A DNA stretch of 64,000 nt from Acytostelium subglobosum LB1 (taxonomy: Eukaryota > Evosea > Eumycetozoa > Acytosteliales > Acytosteliaceae). The stretch lies in contig NW_012236526.1 of assembly GCF_000787575.1 (NCBI RefSeq), positions 806,001 through 870,000 of the forward strand, in the 5' to 3' direction. The notes under the pieces were generated by a model. The model was not told the origin of the DNA. It did no database searches and saw only the letters and a program-made list of their open reading frames with translations. A program made the translations under genes and the position numbers. Of the stretch, positions 24,132-35,341 are shown piece after piece; within the stretch, counting starts at the first letter, position 1; each line of letters begins with the position of its first letter.

Positions 24132-26186
24132 TTAGGCTGCCATTCCTCTTGGTGTATCCCACTTGATGGTGACGGTGGACTTGGAGACGTTGGGGGCGTT
24201 GAGGAAGACGTCCATCTTCTCATCGAGGTTGTCGCCTTGGGTCTGGATGGCACGGTTGAAGGGGAAGCCCATGTCCATCTTGTATGGATAGGGCTTGTTG
24301 TAGGTGCCACAGTAGATGTTGCCATCACAGCATGTTGACTGACCGTCGCCATACTGGATAACGTCGAACTTGGAGTCGGAGACGATGACCGCCAGACGGA
24401 ATGGCATGCCCTCCTTGGTGCCACGAGGCAGCAATAGGTTGCGTGGCAGACCACACTTGCAGTATGTGTCTGTGACGTATGGGCGAGCATTGTCCTGCAG
24501 TCCCTCCCAGTTGCCGGGCCACTCCTCTGTGCAGGCTTGCTGCAAGATGCTTGACTCTGATGATGTGCGAGTGATTGTGTACTCGCGCTGGCCTGCTGGC
24601 AAAGAGGTGTAGAACTGGTCGAGAGAGATCCACTTGCGACGGTCGCCATAGTCGTCGGCTGCGACGATGAACACACGAACGGTGACCTTCTTGAACTGCT
24701 CGTCATCGTTGGTCACCGAGATGTTGTACTCGAATGGCACGTGGTAGAGTCTGTGAGTCTCATAAGTGTTGAGGAAGCCGTCTGGCTGGCTCTTCTTGGA
24801 GGCGTTGACCACTGTTCCATCCTCCTTGATGCCAACGATCTGTGTCTTCATGTAGGTGAACAGCTGGTTCTCCTGCATCTGTTGGTTGCCTGATGATGGT
24901 TGCAGGGCCACGTCAAGGGCCTCGATGTCGGGGTTGAAGAACGTGTATGTGTTGTAGAGTGGGTGCACGGTGGTGCTGTTCACTCGGACATTGGATGGGG
25001 CGTAGTCGGCCAGCTTGTAGGCGGGCATGGACATCTCGAAGCGATGGAAGAACTCATCGAGATGATTGTGCCAGCGCCAGAAGATTGGATCACGGAATGC
25101 GCCAATGATGTCGCCCATGATGCCAATCGAGTTCTGCTCCTCGCCTTGCGTGTCAAACACACGTGACATCAGGTTGTGTGCCTGTTTGTTGAGGTTGCCG
25201 TAGTAGGACTTGTTGGGACTGCCCATGGTGGCCTCAAGCGATGATCCAAGATCGTTGATGGTCATGGGTATCTCAACGGTTGAGCTGGAACCGTCTGCGT
25301 TCTGGACCAGCTTCCTGAATGTCCTGTTCTGGATGGCTTCGTAGAGACGGTCGCGCCAGATCTCGAGGTCCACGACAGAGATTGAGTCGAATGGCGGTGT
25401 GCACTGGACGAGGTCGCGCATCTTGGCGTCGGCAGGGCGCGCAACAAACATCGAGATGAGTGGGTCGAACGAGTCGCCCAGGGACTCGCGGTATGAGTTT
25501 GATCCGAATGGGTCGATGGGCTGTAGGCCAAGCGCGGTCCTCTCACAGTCGTACCTGGCGATCATCTGGCGATGCATAAAGACGAACAGCTCACCCTGGC
25601 GATCCTTTAGGCGGGCGGGGCTGGCGCCGTCCAGAGTCACACCGAATGAAGGGTAGGCCGTGTGCCAGTTCCAGTGATGAGAGTTGAGCATGGGGTCTTC
25701 GCGCCACCACTTGAGCAGTGAGTCGGGGTTCTTCCATCGCTTGGGCACATTCTTGTCGACAAAGACGTGGGCAGGTGCGATGACCAACGCCTGCGGCACC
25801 TGAGGCTTGAGACACTGGAACTGTGGCGCGTGGTTGATGGCAACAGCCAGCGAGTATTTGACCAGGAGGGGGTGCACATTGGGCGAGGAGATCTTGTCGA
25901 TGGCCAGACAGAGCAGCTGTGACAGGGTGGTCAGTGCGTACATCTGCTTGATCAGACGATCCGAGTTCTCGAGGTCCTGATCGACAAACAGTGAGAAGTG
26001 GCGCACCTTGGGATCGGCGGGCACTGGCAAGGCAAAGAAGCGTCTAAATATTCCTGAGCTCAGGATCTCATTATCCGACTGGCTTCCATAAGTCTTTGAA
26101 TAATGTGTCAAGTCATTCACGGTCATATTACGTGAGTAGTGCTTTGCACTCGACGATACAATTGTGTTCAAATTCGATACATCCAT
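24132..26186 (-). CDS. Hemocyanin/prophenoloxidase-fold protein
   Basis: This single exon encodes 684 residues with the middle and C-terminal domains of the arthropod hemocyanin/phenoloxidase superfamily. The copper-A region reads HHWNWHTAYPSFG (His171, His175) and GELFVFMHRQMIARY (His205), matching the family. In copper-B, NLNKQAH gives His337, but the usual first His is Asn333; the third ligand is His373 in DPIFWRWHNHLDEFF. The C-terminal third has the Ig-like beta domain (FEYNISVTND onward, with RKWISLDQF) and the Cys-rich CKCGLPRNLLLPRG motif near the end. No signal peptide is present, as in arthropod prophenoloxidases. A normal type-3 copper centre is uncertain because of Asn333; oxygen binding, weak oxidase or storage roles are all possible. 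Coding is G+C-rich and intron-free. Confidence 0.8.
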   Translation of the reverse strand: MDVSNLNTIVSSSAKHYSRNMTVNDLTHYSKTYGSQSDNEILSSGIFRRFFALPVPADPKVRHFSLFVDQDLENSDRLIKQMYALTTLSQLLCLAIDKISSPNVHPLLVKYSLAVAINHAPQFQCLKPQVPQALVIAPAHVFVDKNVPKRWKNPDSLLKWWREDPMLNSHHWNWHTAYPSFGVTLDGASPARLKDRQGELFVFMHRQMIARYDCERTALGLQPIDPFGSNSYRESLGDSFDPLISMFVARPADAKMRDLVQCTPPFDSISVVDLEIWRDRLYEAIQNRTFRKLVQNADGSSSTVEIPMTINDLGSSLEATMGSPNKSYYGNLNKQAHNLMSRVFDTQGEEQNSIGIMGDIIGAFRDPIFWRWHNHLDEFFHRFEMSMPAYKLADYAPSNVRVNSTTVHPLYNTYTFFNPDIEALDVALQPSSGNQQMQENQLFTYMKTQIVGIKEDGTVVNASKKSQPDGFLNTYETHRLYHVPFEYNISVTNDDEQFKKVTVRVFIVAADDYGDRRKWISLDQFYTSLPAGQREYTITRTSSESSILQQACTEEWPGNWEGLQDNARPYVTDTYCKCGLPRNLLLPRGTKEGMPFRLAVIVSDSKFDVIQYGDGQSTCCDGNIYCGTYNKPYPYKMDMGFPFNRAIQTQGDNLDEKMDVFLNAPNVSKSTVTIKWDTPRGMAA

Positions 26187-27181
26187 CTCTTTGAGGTTGA
26201 TTGATTGATTGATTGATTGAATGGAATATTTGAGTGTAATATATATATGTACAAGATAGAGATAATTAGAGAGAGGTAGGAAGATTGATAAGTGATATAG
26301 TTGGTCAGTCAGTCAGTCAGCCATGGATTGATGTTGGAAGGAACAATGGAACACTCCAAGTTGGAAGAATCCAGCATAGCTAGCTAGGGTTGGCTGGGGT
26401 TTAATCTCCTTAACACCGGGTGACCATTAAAGGTAGGTAAGCATCATCACACCCTTCCACTGTATCATATCACAGATCACACACACCAACACTCTATCAA
26501 TCACTAAGCCAACCTCATCATCATCTGTGTGTGTGTGTGTTGGCAGGTCCTTTGAACATTGGCGTAGGCACTGCTTAAGTGTGTGTATGATGCTTTAGGA
26601 GAGGTGTGAGTGATACTGAGCTGACTGATACAAGGTGTGTGGTTCAATTTTGAATAATGCAAGTCAGTTTGATTGGGCGACTCTAAAGGTTGACATGTTC
26701 AAGGTTGCTGTTGAGCTCTGGTGAGACTCAATAAATTGGGCCATCTTTGGCATGAACGTGTTGTCGTTGTTGGGCTAAACCAATACATCTATCGATATGA
26801 TATCGTTGTCTTTGTAAGTTGTCCAAATGTCCAAGCCTACATCCAATCATGTGCCGACGAATTAATCATTGTCGTTGTCCTTAAAGTTAAGTATGAGATG
26901 TTGCTAACTTTGATGATTTAGTGGAGTCGAGTTGTTGTTGTTGTTGTCTGTTGTGTAGAGCATAAAGATAATAGGGACTACAACAACAATAGATGATAGA
27001 TGTGATGACTAAGAGTAAAGTCAGCTTGCGATGTGAAGTGAATGAATGAATGAGTTGAGTGAATGAACAACAAAGTGTGATGACTTCAAAAATGGTCACC
27101 ATGGGATGTGTTCTTGAATGATTGAATGATTGAATGATTGAATGAGTGATAAGAGATAAAGATAAAGAAGAAGAAGTAGGA
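26187..27181. other. Divergent spacer upstream of the phenoloxidase-like gene
   Basis: About 1 kb contains (TTGA)n next to the phenoloxidase-like start, a (TCAG)n run near 26304-26319, a GT run near 26526-26540, a GTT run near 26933-26946 and an (AATG/ATTG)n run before the J-protein gene at 27040-27150. No gene is supportable. Confidence 0.5.
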
Positions 27182-28485
27182 ATGAATAATATAGAGATAT
27201 ATGATGATTTATATAAGATATTGGATGTACCAAAGGATGCATCATTCAGACAGTTATCAGAGGCTTATAGGACACAATCAAGATTGTGTCATCCAGACAA
27301 AGGAGGCCATACAAATGACTTTCTCAGACTGAGAAAGGCCTATGACATCTTGTCCGACCCCATAAGAAGACGTTACTATGATACAACCGGTGTCACAGAC
27401 ATACGTGTACTCGATCAACTCAAACGATTCACTCCATTCGCCACCAAAGTCTCTGACTACGTACCCTACTTCCTACACAACGTCCTCGATCGTCTATTCA
27501 ACTTTAAAGCGCGTACAATGGCATCCTCAATCGGACTGGCCACCGATGCACCGGTATAGTATCATTCAATCATTCAATCAATCGATCAATCAAACATGTT
27601 TGAGCGACATTATCGACTGACCTTGTACTCGCGCGCACATAGATTGAGGACATGGACTTTGCTCATATTGCAGCGTTCTCTTATGTACATATGTGGTCCG
27701 ATTACTTCATATCCAAGTTGGTCGATAAGTACATGCCAAGGAAGGATGGAACTGATGGCCCCAACAACAAGCCAGAATCTTCTTTCCCATTTATGAGACA
27801 GCTGATGGTGGAGGTATTGTCGACTTTGATCGCAGCACCATTCGAGGTGGCCGCATTCAAGGCCTTTAGATATCATTACAAGGGAGGCTCGGCGCTGTTG
27901 GACTACTTTACACTGGGCGCCGACCCCAGCGCAGCACTGTACAAGCGTCTGCTACACAATGTCCTGCTCTACTTCCGCACATTCTTTAGCTCGGACCTGA
28001 GACTGGTGCTTGGACTCATCACATTCCGCATTGGTTACACATTGACCAGTTACTTCTTCACATCACTGGCCGACTATTGTCATCATCGATCACTGGTCGC
28101 AAAGATTGAGCATCAACAAAAGAAGAAGGAACAAGCTGATCAAGTAGCACAAGCCAATGGACAAGCCAATGGACAAGGACAACAAAAAGTGGATGAGGAC
28201 GAGGATGAACAACCGGATTTGATGAGAGACTTGAGGAAGCAGAGCCTTGGCGAGTTGGCTTGGGGTGTGGCATCGGTGCTATCAACTGCGATGTCATACT
28301 TTGTGCCCTCTACCATGTTTTCAATCTATCGATTGTTCTACAGATTGGAGGCTGGCTCTGGAAAGTCATACTTCTCGCCCACCATCCTTGTGCGAGCCGG
28401 TCTACTCCAATCAATTTCCAGCTTTACCCTCGACGCCATCATCTCCTCCTATCAGAAGGGTGCAGAGTTGTTTGGACCAAAGTAA
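27182..28485 (+). CDS. J-domain protein, membrane-type (tandem copy 1)
   Basis: This is an Hsp70 co-chaperone candidate of 404 residues in two exons (27182-27553 and 27643-28485). The J domain occupies about residues 6-70, with the HPD motif at 37-39 (CHPDKGG). No Gly/Phe region or zinc centre follows, so it is a class III (DnaJC-like) protein. The shared stretch LFNFKARTMASSIGL ends exon 1. The rest is a series of long hydrophobic or amphipathic helices (for example VEVLSTLIAAPFEVAAF and LGLITFRIGYTLTSYFF), suggesting membrane association. A charged Gln/Asp linker separates them. It is paired with a diverged copy directly downstream. I do not recognise a named family beyond the J domain. The intron is phase 0 and lies at the same residue as in copy 2. 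Confidence 0.75.
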
Positions 28486-28650
28486 TGGGTTAGTGATTGA
28501 TTGATTGAGTGAGTGTGAGGTCAGGTGATTGAGTGAGTGAGGGTTAAACCCTGGCCCTCTCATCACTCATTGATTCATTCATTCATTCACATCACCAACT
28601 TATAAGCAAGAAATAGATAGAGATACAGATAATAATCAATCAATCAATCA

Positions 28651-29835
28651 ATGAATAATATATATATATTTGACGATTTATATGAACTACTTGGTGTACC
28701 AAGTGATGCATCATTCAGTAGGATATCAGAGGCTTATAGGAGGATGTCAAGACTGGCCCATCCAGACAAGGGAGGTGATGTTAATGACTTCCTAAGATTG
28801 AACAAAGGTTATTATATATTATCGGACCCTATTAGACGTAGATTATATGACGTTAGTGAAATCAATGATGTTGAATACCTTGATCTACTCAGAGAATACT
28901 ATCCATTAACAAAACATCTAAATGATTATGTACCATCCTTCTTATTCAGTGTACTTGATCGTCTATTCAACTTCAAGGCACGCACGATGGCTTCATCAAT
29001 TGGACTTCCAACAACTGAGCCGGTATAGTATCCTTGGATGAGTCAAGTTAGACAACTTAATACCTAATAATAATATATCCTTTAGATTGAAGACTTGGGC
29101 TTCTCTGATCTAACTGGATTCTCTTATGCACATACTTGGGCAACTTATTTCATTACCCAGCTTGTTGATAAGTATCTGCCTTTGGAGGAGGAGCAGGCAA
29201 AGAACCTGAATGACACCGGTGGTAAAGCATGGTTATGGTCATGGTCATGGAGATCTCCATTCACAAGAGAGTTGATCGTAGAGATAATGTCCACTATTAT
29301 TTCCGGACCATTTGAAGTGATGGCGTACAAGATGTTCAGGAATCTTTACAAGAGCAACTCATGGTTATTCATGAACTACTTCCGTACATTCTTCAGCTCT
29401 GACGTGATGATGGTACTTGGACTTACCGGGTTCCGAATTGGATATACAATGACCAATTACCTTTTCACAACACTTGCCGACTATACTCATTATCGCTCAA
29501 TCCTTGCTAGGAATGAGTATCATCAGGCTCAAATCAAAGAGCGTCCTCATTGGAATGAAGAAGAGAATGGAGAGATTAGAAGTAAGACGTGCTATGGAGA
29601 GTTGGCTTGGGGTTCAGCATCGATGATATCAACTGGAATGTCATACTTTGTGCCATCAAGCTTGTTCTCAATCTATCGATTGTTCTACCGATTGGAAGTT
29701 GGTCCGAGTGTATCATACTTTCAGCCAACCGTTCTAATGCGTGCAGGTCTACTCCATTCAGCCTCCCATCTAACCTTTGATTCAATCCAAACATATTATT
29801 TAAGGTACAAGCAATGGTTTAATCCACTCTTATAA
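28651..29835 (+). CDS. J-domain protein, membrane-type (tandem copy 2)
   Basis: This is a 373-residue paralogue of the preceding gene in two exons (28651-29022 and 29086-29835). The first exon is exactly the same length (372 nt) and both introns start GTATAG after a Pro codon. HPD is retained in LAHPDKGGD. The C-terminal helices match (FRTFFSSDVMMVLGLTGFRIGY, split here by one residue; GELAWGSASMISTGMSYFVPS). The linker before the last helices is shorter and lacks the Asp/Glu run of copy 1. It lies 165 nt downstream of copy 1 on the same strand, so local duplication is clear. The protein-level divergence suggests it is not very recent. Confidence 0.75.
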
Positions 29836-29910
29836 AATGTGTGATTGATTGGTTGGATAGATGGATGGATGACCAAAGGAATAAAGTGTTTGTTTTAATG
29901 ATTGACCAAT

Positions 29911-32906
29911 CTAGCTGAATGACGCGTAGCTCTTTGATATCTCATAGGTGATGGTTGAGATTGGTATGAATGTTGCCACTGGCTTGGCATTGGATGATGG
30001 CGGTGGCTGCTGTGTGGATGATGACTGTTGATGCTTGGACTTCTTGTGAATCTCTTCGAATCGTTTGTAATATATTAGGAATTGAGTGATCAACTTCCTT
30101 GTGATGTCAGAGCCCTGATTAAAGTTGGAGAAGTTGGTCATGATGTCCATCTGGATCTTCTGTAGAACATCCCTCCAGCGTTGACCAAAGTCTGTGATCA
30201 GATTGGACAATACATCCTTGTCAATGATGAATGGTTGGTTGTTGGCGGTTGGATTGAGTAGCTTGGATTCCGTATCCTTGATAAAGGATATCAGTGGTTT
30301 GAGATAAGAGTACAATTGCTCCTCAATGAATACCATCACCTGCTCATCCAGCAGTGACCTGAACTTGGCATATCCTTCTTCCTTGTGTGATATGTTGTTC
30401 TCCTAAGTTGATTGATTGAATGGTATAAGTGAGTGAGTGATTGATTGATCGAGGGAACATGGAGTAGCTACATACGGACAAAACAGTCAATACAACATCA
30501 TAGTTGTTGATTAGGAACATTGACTTGGTCTTGTTGTTTGGGAAGTTGTTGGCTAGATGCTCCAACACACGCTCCATTGATGATCTGAGAACTGCCATCC
30601 AAGCAGTGACCCTCGAATCACTGGTGTCCAATCCAACAACCTCTGATACGCTAGCATAGAACTCTGAGAACCTTCTTGTGTACTATAATTGATTGATTAG
30701 TCCTGGGACTCACATCCATTCATTCATTAATGATACATACTATGTGTGGACGAAGGTCAATGGTTCCATTGTTGTTTGTTAGTGCAGCCTTGAGACTGTC
30801 GATATTCCTCTTGAACAACTCGCTGAACTTGTCCCAGAGAATGGTATCCACTTGATAAAAGTATGACTTGAGACAAGGTATATCCAATCTTCGTTCAGCC
30901 ACCATGTTGATGAACATCTGATTCAACTTGATCGATATCAACACTCCAAGACAATCGAAACTATTCGTTACATAGTATCCAATGTTCTCCTGTTGTGTGT
31001 GAATGTGTGGCGCAGTTAGCAACACATATTGGCGTTGCGTTAATGCAACATAACATACATAGAAGGCATTGAATATCCTCTCGAATATTGGTTTGATGAT
31101 GCCAGATGACTCGCTATTGTTGACCAATGGTTTGGCGAACCATTGTTGATCAAAGATGTACTCTGAACAAACAGTGTCCAACAATAGTATATTCATTGAT
31201 CTGAATATCTGTTCAAATGGATATCTCTTGTTGTTGTGCTATACATGGAGTATGATGGATTGAGTGAGTCAGTGTGAGGGTCGGGGAATGAGCCCACGAG
31301 GATGACAATACCTTGAGAGCAACATGGGGAATGATCAGTGGAGCATCAGTGGCACGAATGATGATGTGTGATCGACGAAGTAGGTTTTGATTGATCTTCT
31401 CGGGGATCTCATTGATCACTTCGCTTCTGATTGAGGTCCAAATGTCATTGGGCAAGTTTGATATATTGAGATTGAATGCAGATGGCTTATTCGTGTCCAC
31501 TTGCTTTGTTGAAGTCGATCCAAAGTATCCCTTCACAATATTATCATAATATCCAACTACATCAGACTTTGAACCAATTGGATACTATTTGATTGGAAGG
31601 CAGGTTGTTGATTGGTCAGCCATCAAACATGGAACTATTCCACTCATTCAATCAAACTTACAAATACTTTGGACAATGATGTAAGATAGTTCTTGAAGTA
31701 TGATGTGAATATCCTTGAGACTGTCTCAACCTATGTGATCGCGATGGTCAGTGAACTGTTTGAATGAATGAATGGAGACATGGATGGACATACATAGGTG
31801 TTCTTGATCTCTTTGGCAAAGGTTGGAGCATACTTATAGATGAACTGATTGAGTATGGAGTATTTGAATAGCTTGGAGTGTTGGAGGATTTGTACATTTG
31901 TCCTTGGCTTCCTTAGACTGATGACCAACTTCATCATAAAGTCACGAACCGATCGTGATGCCTTCTTCTTGAGCAAGTCAATCTCGAATGCCATGTCCTG
32001 AGCAAACATCGCACTGCTTGACATATACTCATCCAAGTTCTGAATGATTCGTTCCAGGTGTTCTATGTTCTGTACATATTCTTCATTCATCTCGTCATCA
32101 AACAGTCCACTGATTCGAGTGTGATCATGTGATTGGTTGATTGGAGTGAGTGAGTGATCATGTGATTGATGTGATTGAATGAGTGATGACATACTTGATC
32201 AAGTCTGGAGGTATGACTATCTTCTTTACAAGTTTTGAGATAGACTCGCGAACGATCATTCTATTCTCAAGTGCTTGGCCTATCTGAAGTGAGGTGATGT
32301 GATTATCTGGCATGTCCTTGAGCAATGCTTGCAGTTCATCGTCAAACTGCTTGAACACATCACCTATCTCTGCCAATATACGATCATTCTCTGTGATCAC
32401 TCTGTGTAGGTGGACCAACTGTTCAGCTTGGCCAAGGTCTGTGTCGCGTGAATGAATGAGTATGAGTATGATGATCACGCCGCGCCAAAGTATGAGTATA
32501 CATAACATAACATACATGTACTGATGACGCCAAGAGGTAGAGATTGTAACTCTTTGTCGATACCGATTGAGATCTTTAGTGTGTGATGAGGGTCCTCATG
32601 TACATCTTTGATGAGCTCTTCCAATGATGTGTAGGGTGTGCCATCCTTGTGTTGTAGAAGCCGCAGATCTTCAACTCTAATGTCCTTCAATATATCATCA
32701 TTGTCTTCTAACTCTTGAGTTGTATAATCTTCTGCTAATATATGATTTGGTACTATATCTTCATCATCATCGTCGGCATATTGATCCAACACATCATTAT
32801 CATCATTAACATCATCATAATCATCACTATTATTTGGACTAATTACATGATGATGATAATGGTCTTCTTCATCCACGTCACTGCTGGGACTCCTCTTTCC
32901 AAACAT
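29911..32906 (-). CDS. vps52: Vacuolar protein sorting 52 (GARP/EARP subunit)
   Basis: VPS52 is the core subunit of the GARP and EARP tethering complexes for endosome-to-Golgi retrograde traffic. Nine exons are read: 32906-32516, 32438-32195, 32109-31794, 31730-31662, 31584-31312, 31238-31059, 30989-30741, 30682-30476 and 30402-29911, giving 806 residues. Family hallmarks are LHRVITENDRILAEI, the SLRKPRTNVQILQHSKLFKY block, AKEIKNTY joined to VETVSRIFTSYFKNYL, RYPFEQIFRS and MFLINNYDVVLTVL. The N-terminus is acidic and His-rich, a lineage-specific extension. The donor of intron 1 is ambiguous: GTATGT at 32515 is preferred to GTACAT at 32521, and both keep the frame. From intron 3 on, all introns are phase 0. 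Two divergently diverged intron sizes are not seen; all are 66-79 nt or close. Confidence 0.9.
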
Positions 32907-33009
32907 TACATCAAACTATAGTTGTTTGCAACTAAGAGATACAGATTAATATGATTGATTGAGATAGAGATAATTGTTAAGTGAAGCTCAAATTTGAATT
33001 TGAAGTCAA

Positions 33010-33066
33010 AGGGTGAGGGTTAGGGCAAGGGCAAGGGCAAGGGTAAGGGTGAGGGTAAGGGTATGG
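33010..33066 (-). repeat. GGGTTA/GGGCAA/GGGTAA array
   Basis: About nine GGGxxA-type hexamers run in tandem between the small myristoylated-type gene and vps52. They are G-rich on the plus strand, hence C-rich on the sense strand of both flanking minus-strand genes. The array could form G-quadruplexes. Confidence 0.8.
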
Positions 33067-33086
33067 TCCATTTATTATAGTAGTAC

Positions 33087-33479
33087 TTATCTACCACCCT
33101 GAGTAAGGGCAAGAGCTGCAGCAGCACCAGTAAAGATAATGCCAAGCTTTGAAAATATTTCTTGCATGCTTTCTATCCAAGTCTTCTTCTCAGAGGCTCC
33201 TTCCTCCTCTTGCAAGTAGGTGATAAACTGACTACCGGTTAGTCCAAGATCAAATGCATACTGGAGGTGCTGGCGGAGGTTGTCAACTGTACAGTTTGGA
33301 ACCTCATAGACTATGATGTTGGGAAGGTCGTTGAATGCTCCAATTCTTTCTATCTCCCTCAAGAAGGTGTTATCAGGATGGATAGAGTAGTAGAAGAAAC
33401 TGTCCTCAAGATAGACTCTAAAGACATAATCACTGTACGTAGTGATCTTAAATTTTAAAGAAGAACTGTTAGCTCCCAT
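33087..33479 (-). CDS. Small protein with N-myristoylation-like start and hydrophobic tail
   Basis: This single-exon gene encodes 130 residues. MGANSSS at the N-terminus fits the N-myristoyltransferase pattern (Gly2, Ser6). The middle is soluble-looking and aromatic (YVFRVYLEDSFFYYS). The last 25 residues hold a short hydrophobic Ala-rich segment (IIFTGAAAALAL) before TQGGR. I do not recognise the family. It lies between two G-rich hexamer arrays. Membrane attachment is inferred from the two features. The reading frame is closed on both sides and codon use looks ordinary, so a real gene is likely. Confidence 0.6.
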   Translation of the reverse strand: MGANSSSLKFKITTYSDYVFRVYLEDSFFYYSIHPDNTFLREIERIGAFNDLPNIIVYEVPNCTVDNLRQHLQYAFDLGLTGSQFITYLQEEEGASEKKTWIESMQEIFSKLGIIFTGAAAALALTQGGR

Positions 33480-33514
33480 CTAATGTTAACGTGTTTTGCC
33501 AAGTTAGAGTATGA

Positions 33515-33552
33515 TGGTAAGGGCAAGGGCTAGGGTAGGGTAAGGGTAGGGT
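33515..33552 (-). repeat. GGGCAA/GGGTAG array upstream of the small gene
   Basis: This short G-rich hexamer tract lies about 40 nt upstream of the small gene's start, probably in its 5' leader or promoter. Its polarity matches the other arrays. Confidence 0.7.
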
Positions 33553-33757
33553 ATTAAAGATTATAATATTATACTTAGAAGTGTTAAAGAAAGAAATAAT
33601 AAATGACAAGAGGAAGATGAAGTGTTCATCTTCATCAGTTAAGTAGTCTTTGGCCTTACGAGTTTGCAAGTTTACGATGTGTCAACAACAGTTCACAAAG
33701 TTTGCAAACTCCAAAAATGATCATCACTAGTTCAGTTCATTATTATGACGAACACAA

Positions 33758-35341
33758 TTAGAATGTACCTTTAATGAGTGTGAATTGATCCATAACAGCA
33801 GTGTCGTCGGATTGTTGAATGAATTGCCAGTGGATGGTGGTCTCGTTGACGACGTTCAGGATACCATAGCCTAGTTCGGTCTTGCGATAGTCGGCCCAGT
33901 GTGGCTTGTCCACGTTGAACAAGGGGTCCAATCCCTCCCAGTTACCACCGACACCAACGGAAATGTACACGGTTGCCTTTGGCTCGGCAAATGTTCCGGC
34001 CACCACCTTGTCATACACAGGGAATGATCGTTCATAAGCATGAGTATGTCCAGCGATGAATATATCGACATTGTACTTCATCATCAATGGGTCCATGGCC
34101 TCGTACAATGCCAAGTTGTTGGTACCCATGCACCAGTCTAATTGTGTGAGTGAAGACATGTTAGTGATTGAGTGATTAAAGTGATTGATCGAATGATTGA
34201 GTGATGGGAGATTGAATGATTGGTGATTGAGTAATTGGATTGATTCCAGAGATCGAATAATTAGGTGATCGAGTGATTGGAATAGTTTCGGTGATTGAGT
34301 GATGGGAGACATACTGATGACTGTGGTGCAGTAGAATGGACGATGTCCGTAGACAATGAGCCAGGTGTTGGGGTTGGATGCACGGAACTGTTGGAGATGG
34401 TTCTCCAACCAGACGTATTGTTCCGAGCCAGGTGCATAGTCATTCTCAGTCGACATGGATACAAAGTGTACACCATTATAATCGAATGCGTACCATGTGA
34501 TTAAAGGTGACTCGGATGGCATTATCCATGTTGTGGTGTATGCTGACTTGTTCAAAAAGGCATCATGATTACCGATACATGTCATATAAGATTGATGTGC
34601 ACTGAATGGTGTGATCGATGTCATGAAATCATTCCAAACTGTCATATTACCAAGCATTCCACTTCTAATGCCCTTGTTGCTGCTGCTATTCGAGTAATCA
34701 GCGTATGCTATATATTGTTGATTGATTGATTGAGTGAGTGGGGAGGGTAGGAGGAATAATTACATGTTAGTGATTGATCTCGTGGAATGATTCCAGTGAT
34801 AGATGGACGATTTTGACATACCAATGTCACCAACATGGAGGATCCAATCAAAACGATCAGAGTTGGTAATTAGACTGTCGACGTTTAGCATGTAGTTTCC
34901 ACCTCCCATGTCACCATAGACTGAGAAGGCAAAGGGTTTGAAGACGGTGGCTCCGGCACCAGTGGTGAAGTTGAACACTGGACTCCAGACATCGGCCGAA
35001 GCATCGCCAACCTGGTAAAAGTATTGAGTGAGTGGTGCCAATCCACTCATGACAGCGGTGTTGACGAATCCGAACCAGCCTGGGAATTCGCCATACTCTG
35101 TGCTGCTTGACGAGGCACTGGCGGTGGCGCCGGCGGCCAAGTCCAACTCCATTGATTGATTGGAGTAACGGACCACTCCAGCGGTGGAGTTGTTCACCGT
35201 GTACCATGATACACGCATCTCGTCCTGTTGGGCGGTGAATCCAATGTTTACATAGACAGGTGTGACCTCAGCTGTAGTGGCCATGATGGAGACCAAAATG
35301 GTCACCAACAGTATGAATAACTTGTTGTTGGTGGTCATCAT
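33758..35341 (-). CDS. Secreted purple acid phosphatase
   Basis: This is a binuclear metallophosphatase hydrolysing phosphomonoesters at acid pH in lysosome or exterior. Three exons (35341-34822, 34707-34315, 34137-33758) encode 430 residues. A signal peptide (KLFILLVTILVSIM) is followed by a fibronectin-like N-terminal domain. All five metal-ligand blocks are present in order: YGDMGG, GDIAYADY (formed across the first splice), GNHDAF, VYGHRPFYC and AGHTHAYER. The final segment GVGGNWEGLD matches plant and dictyostelid enzymes. Several N-glycosylation sequons occur (NNST, NQS, NMT). The intron after VYGHRPFYCTTVI contains many GATTGAGTG repeats. The first two codons are both ATG, and either could start translation. 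Confidence 0.92.
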
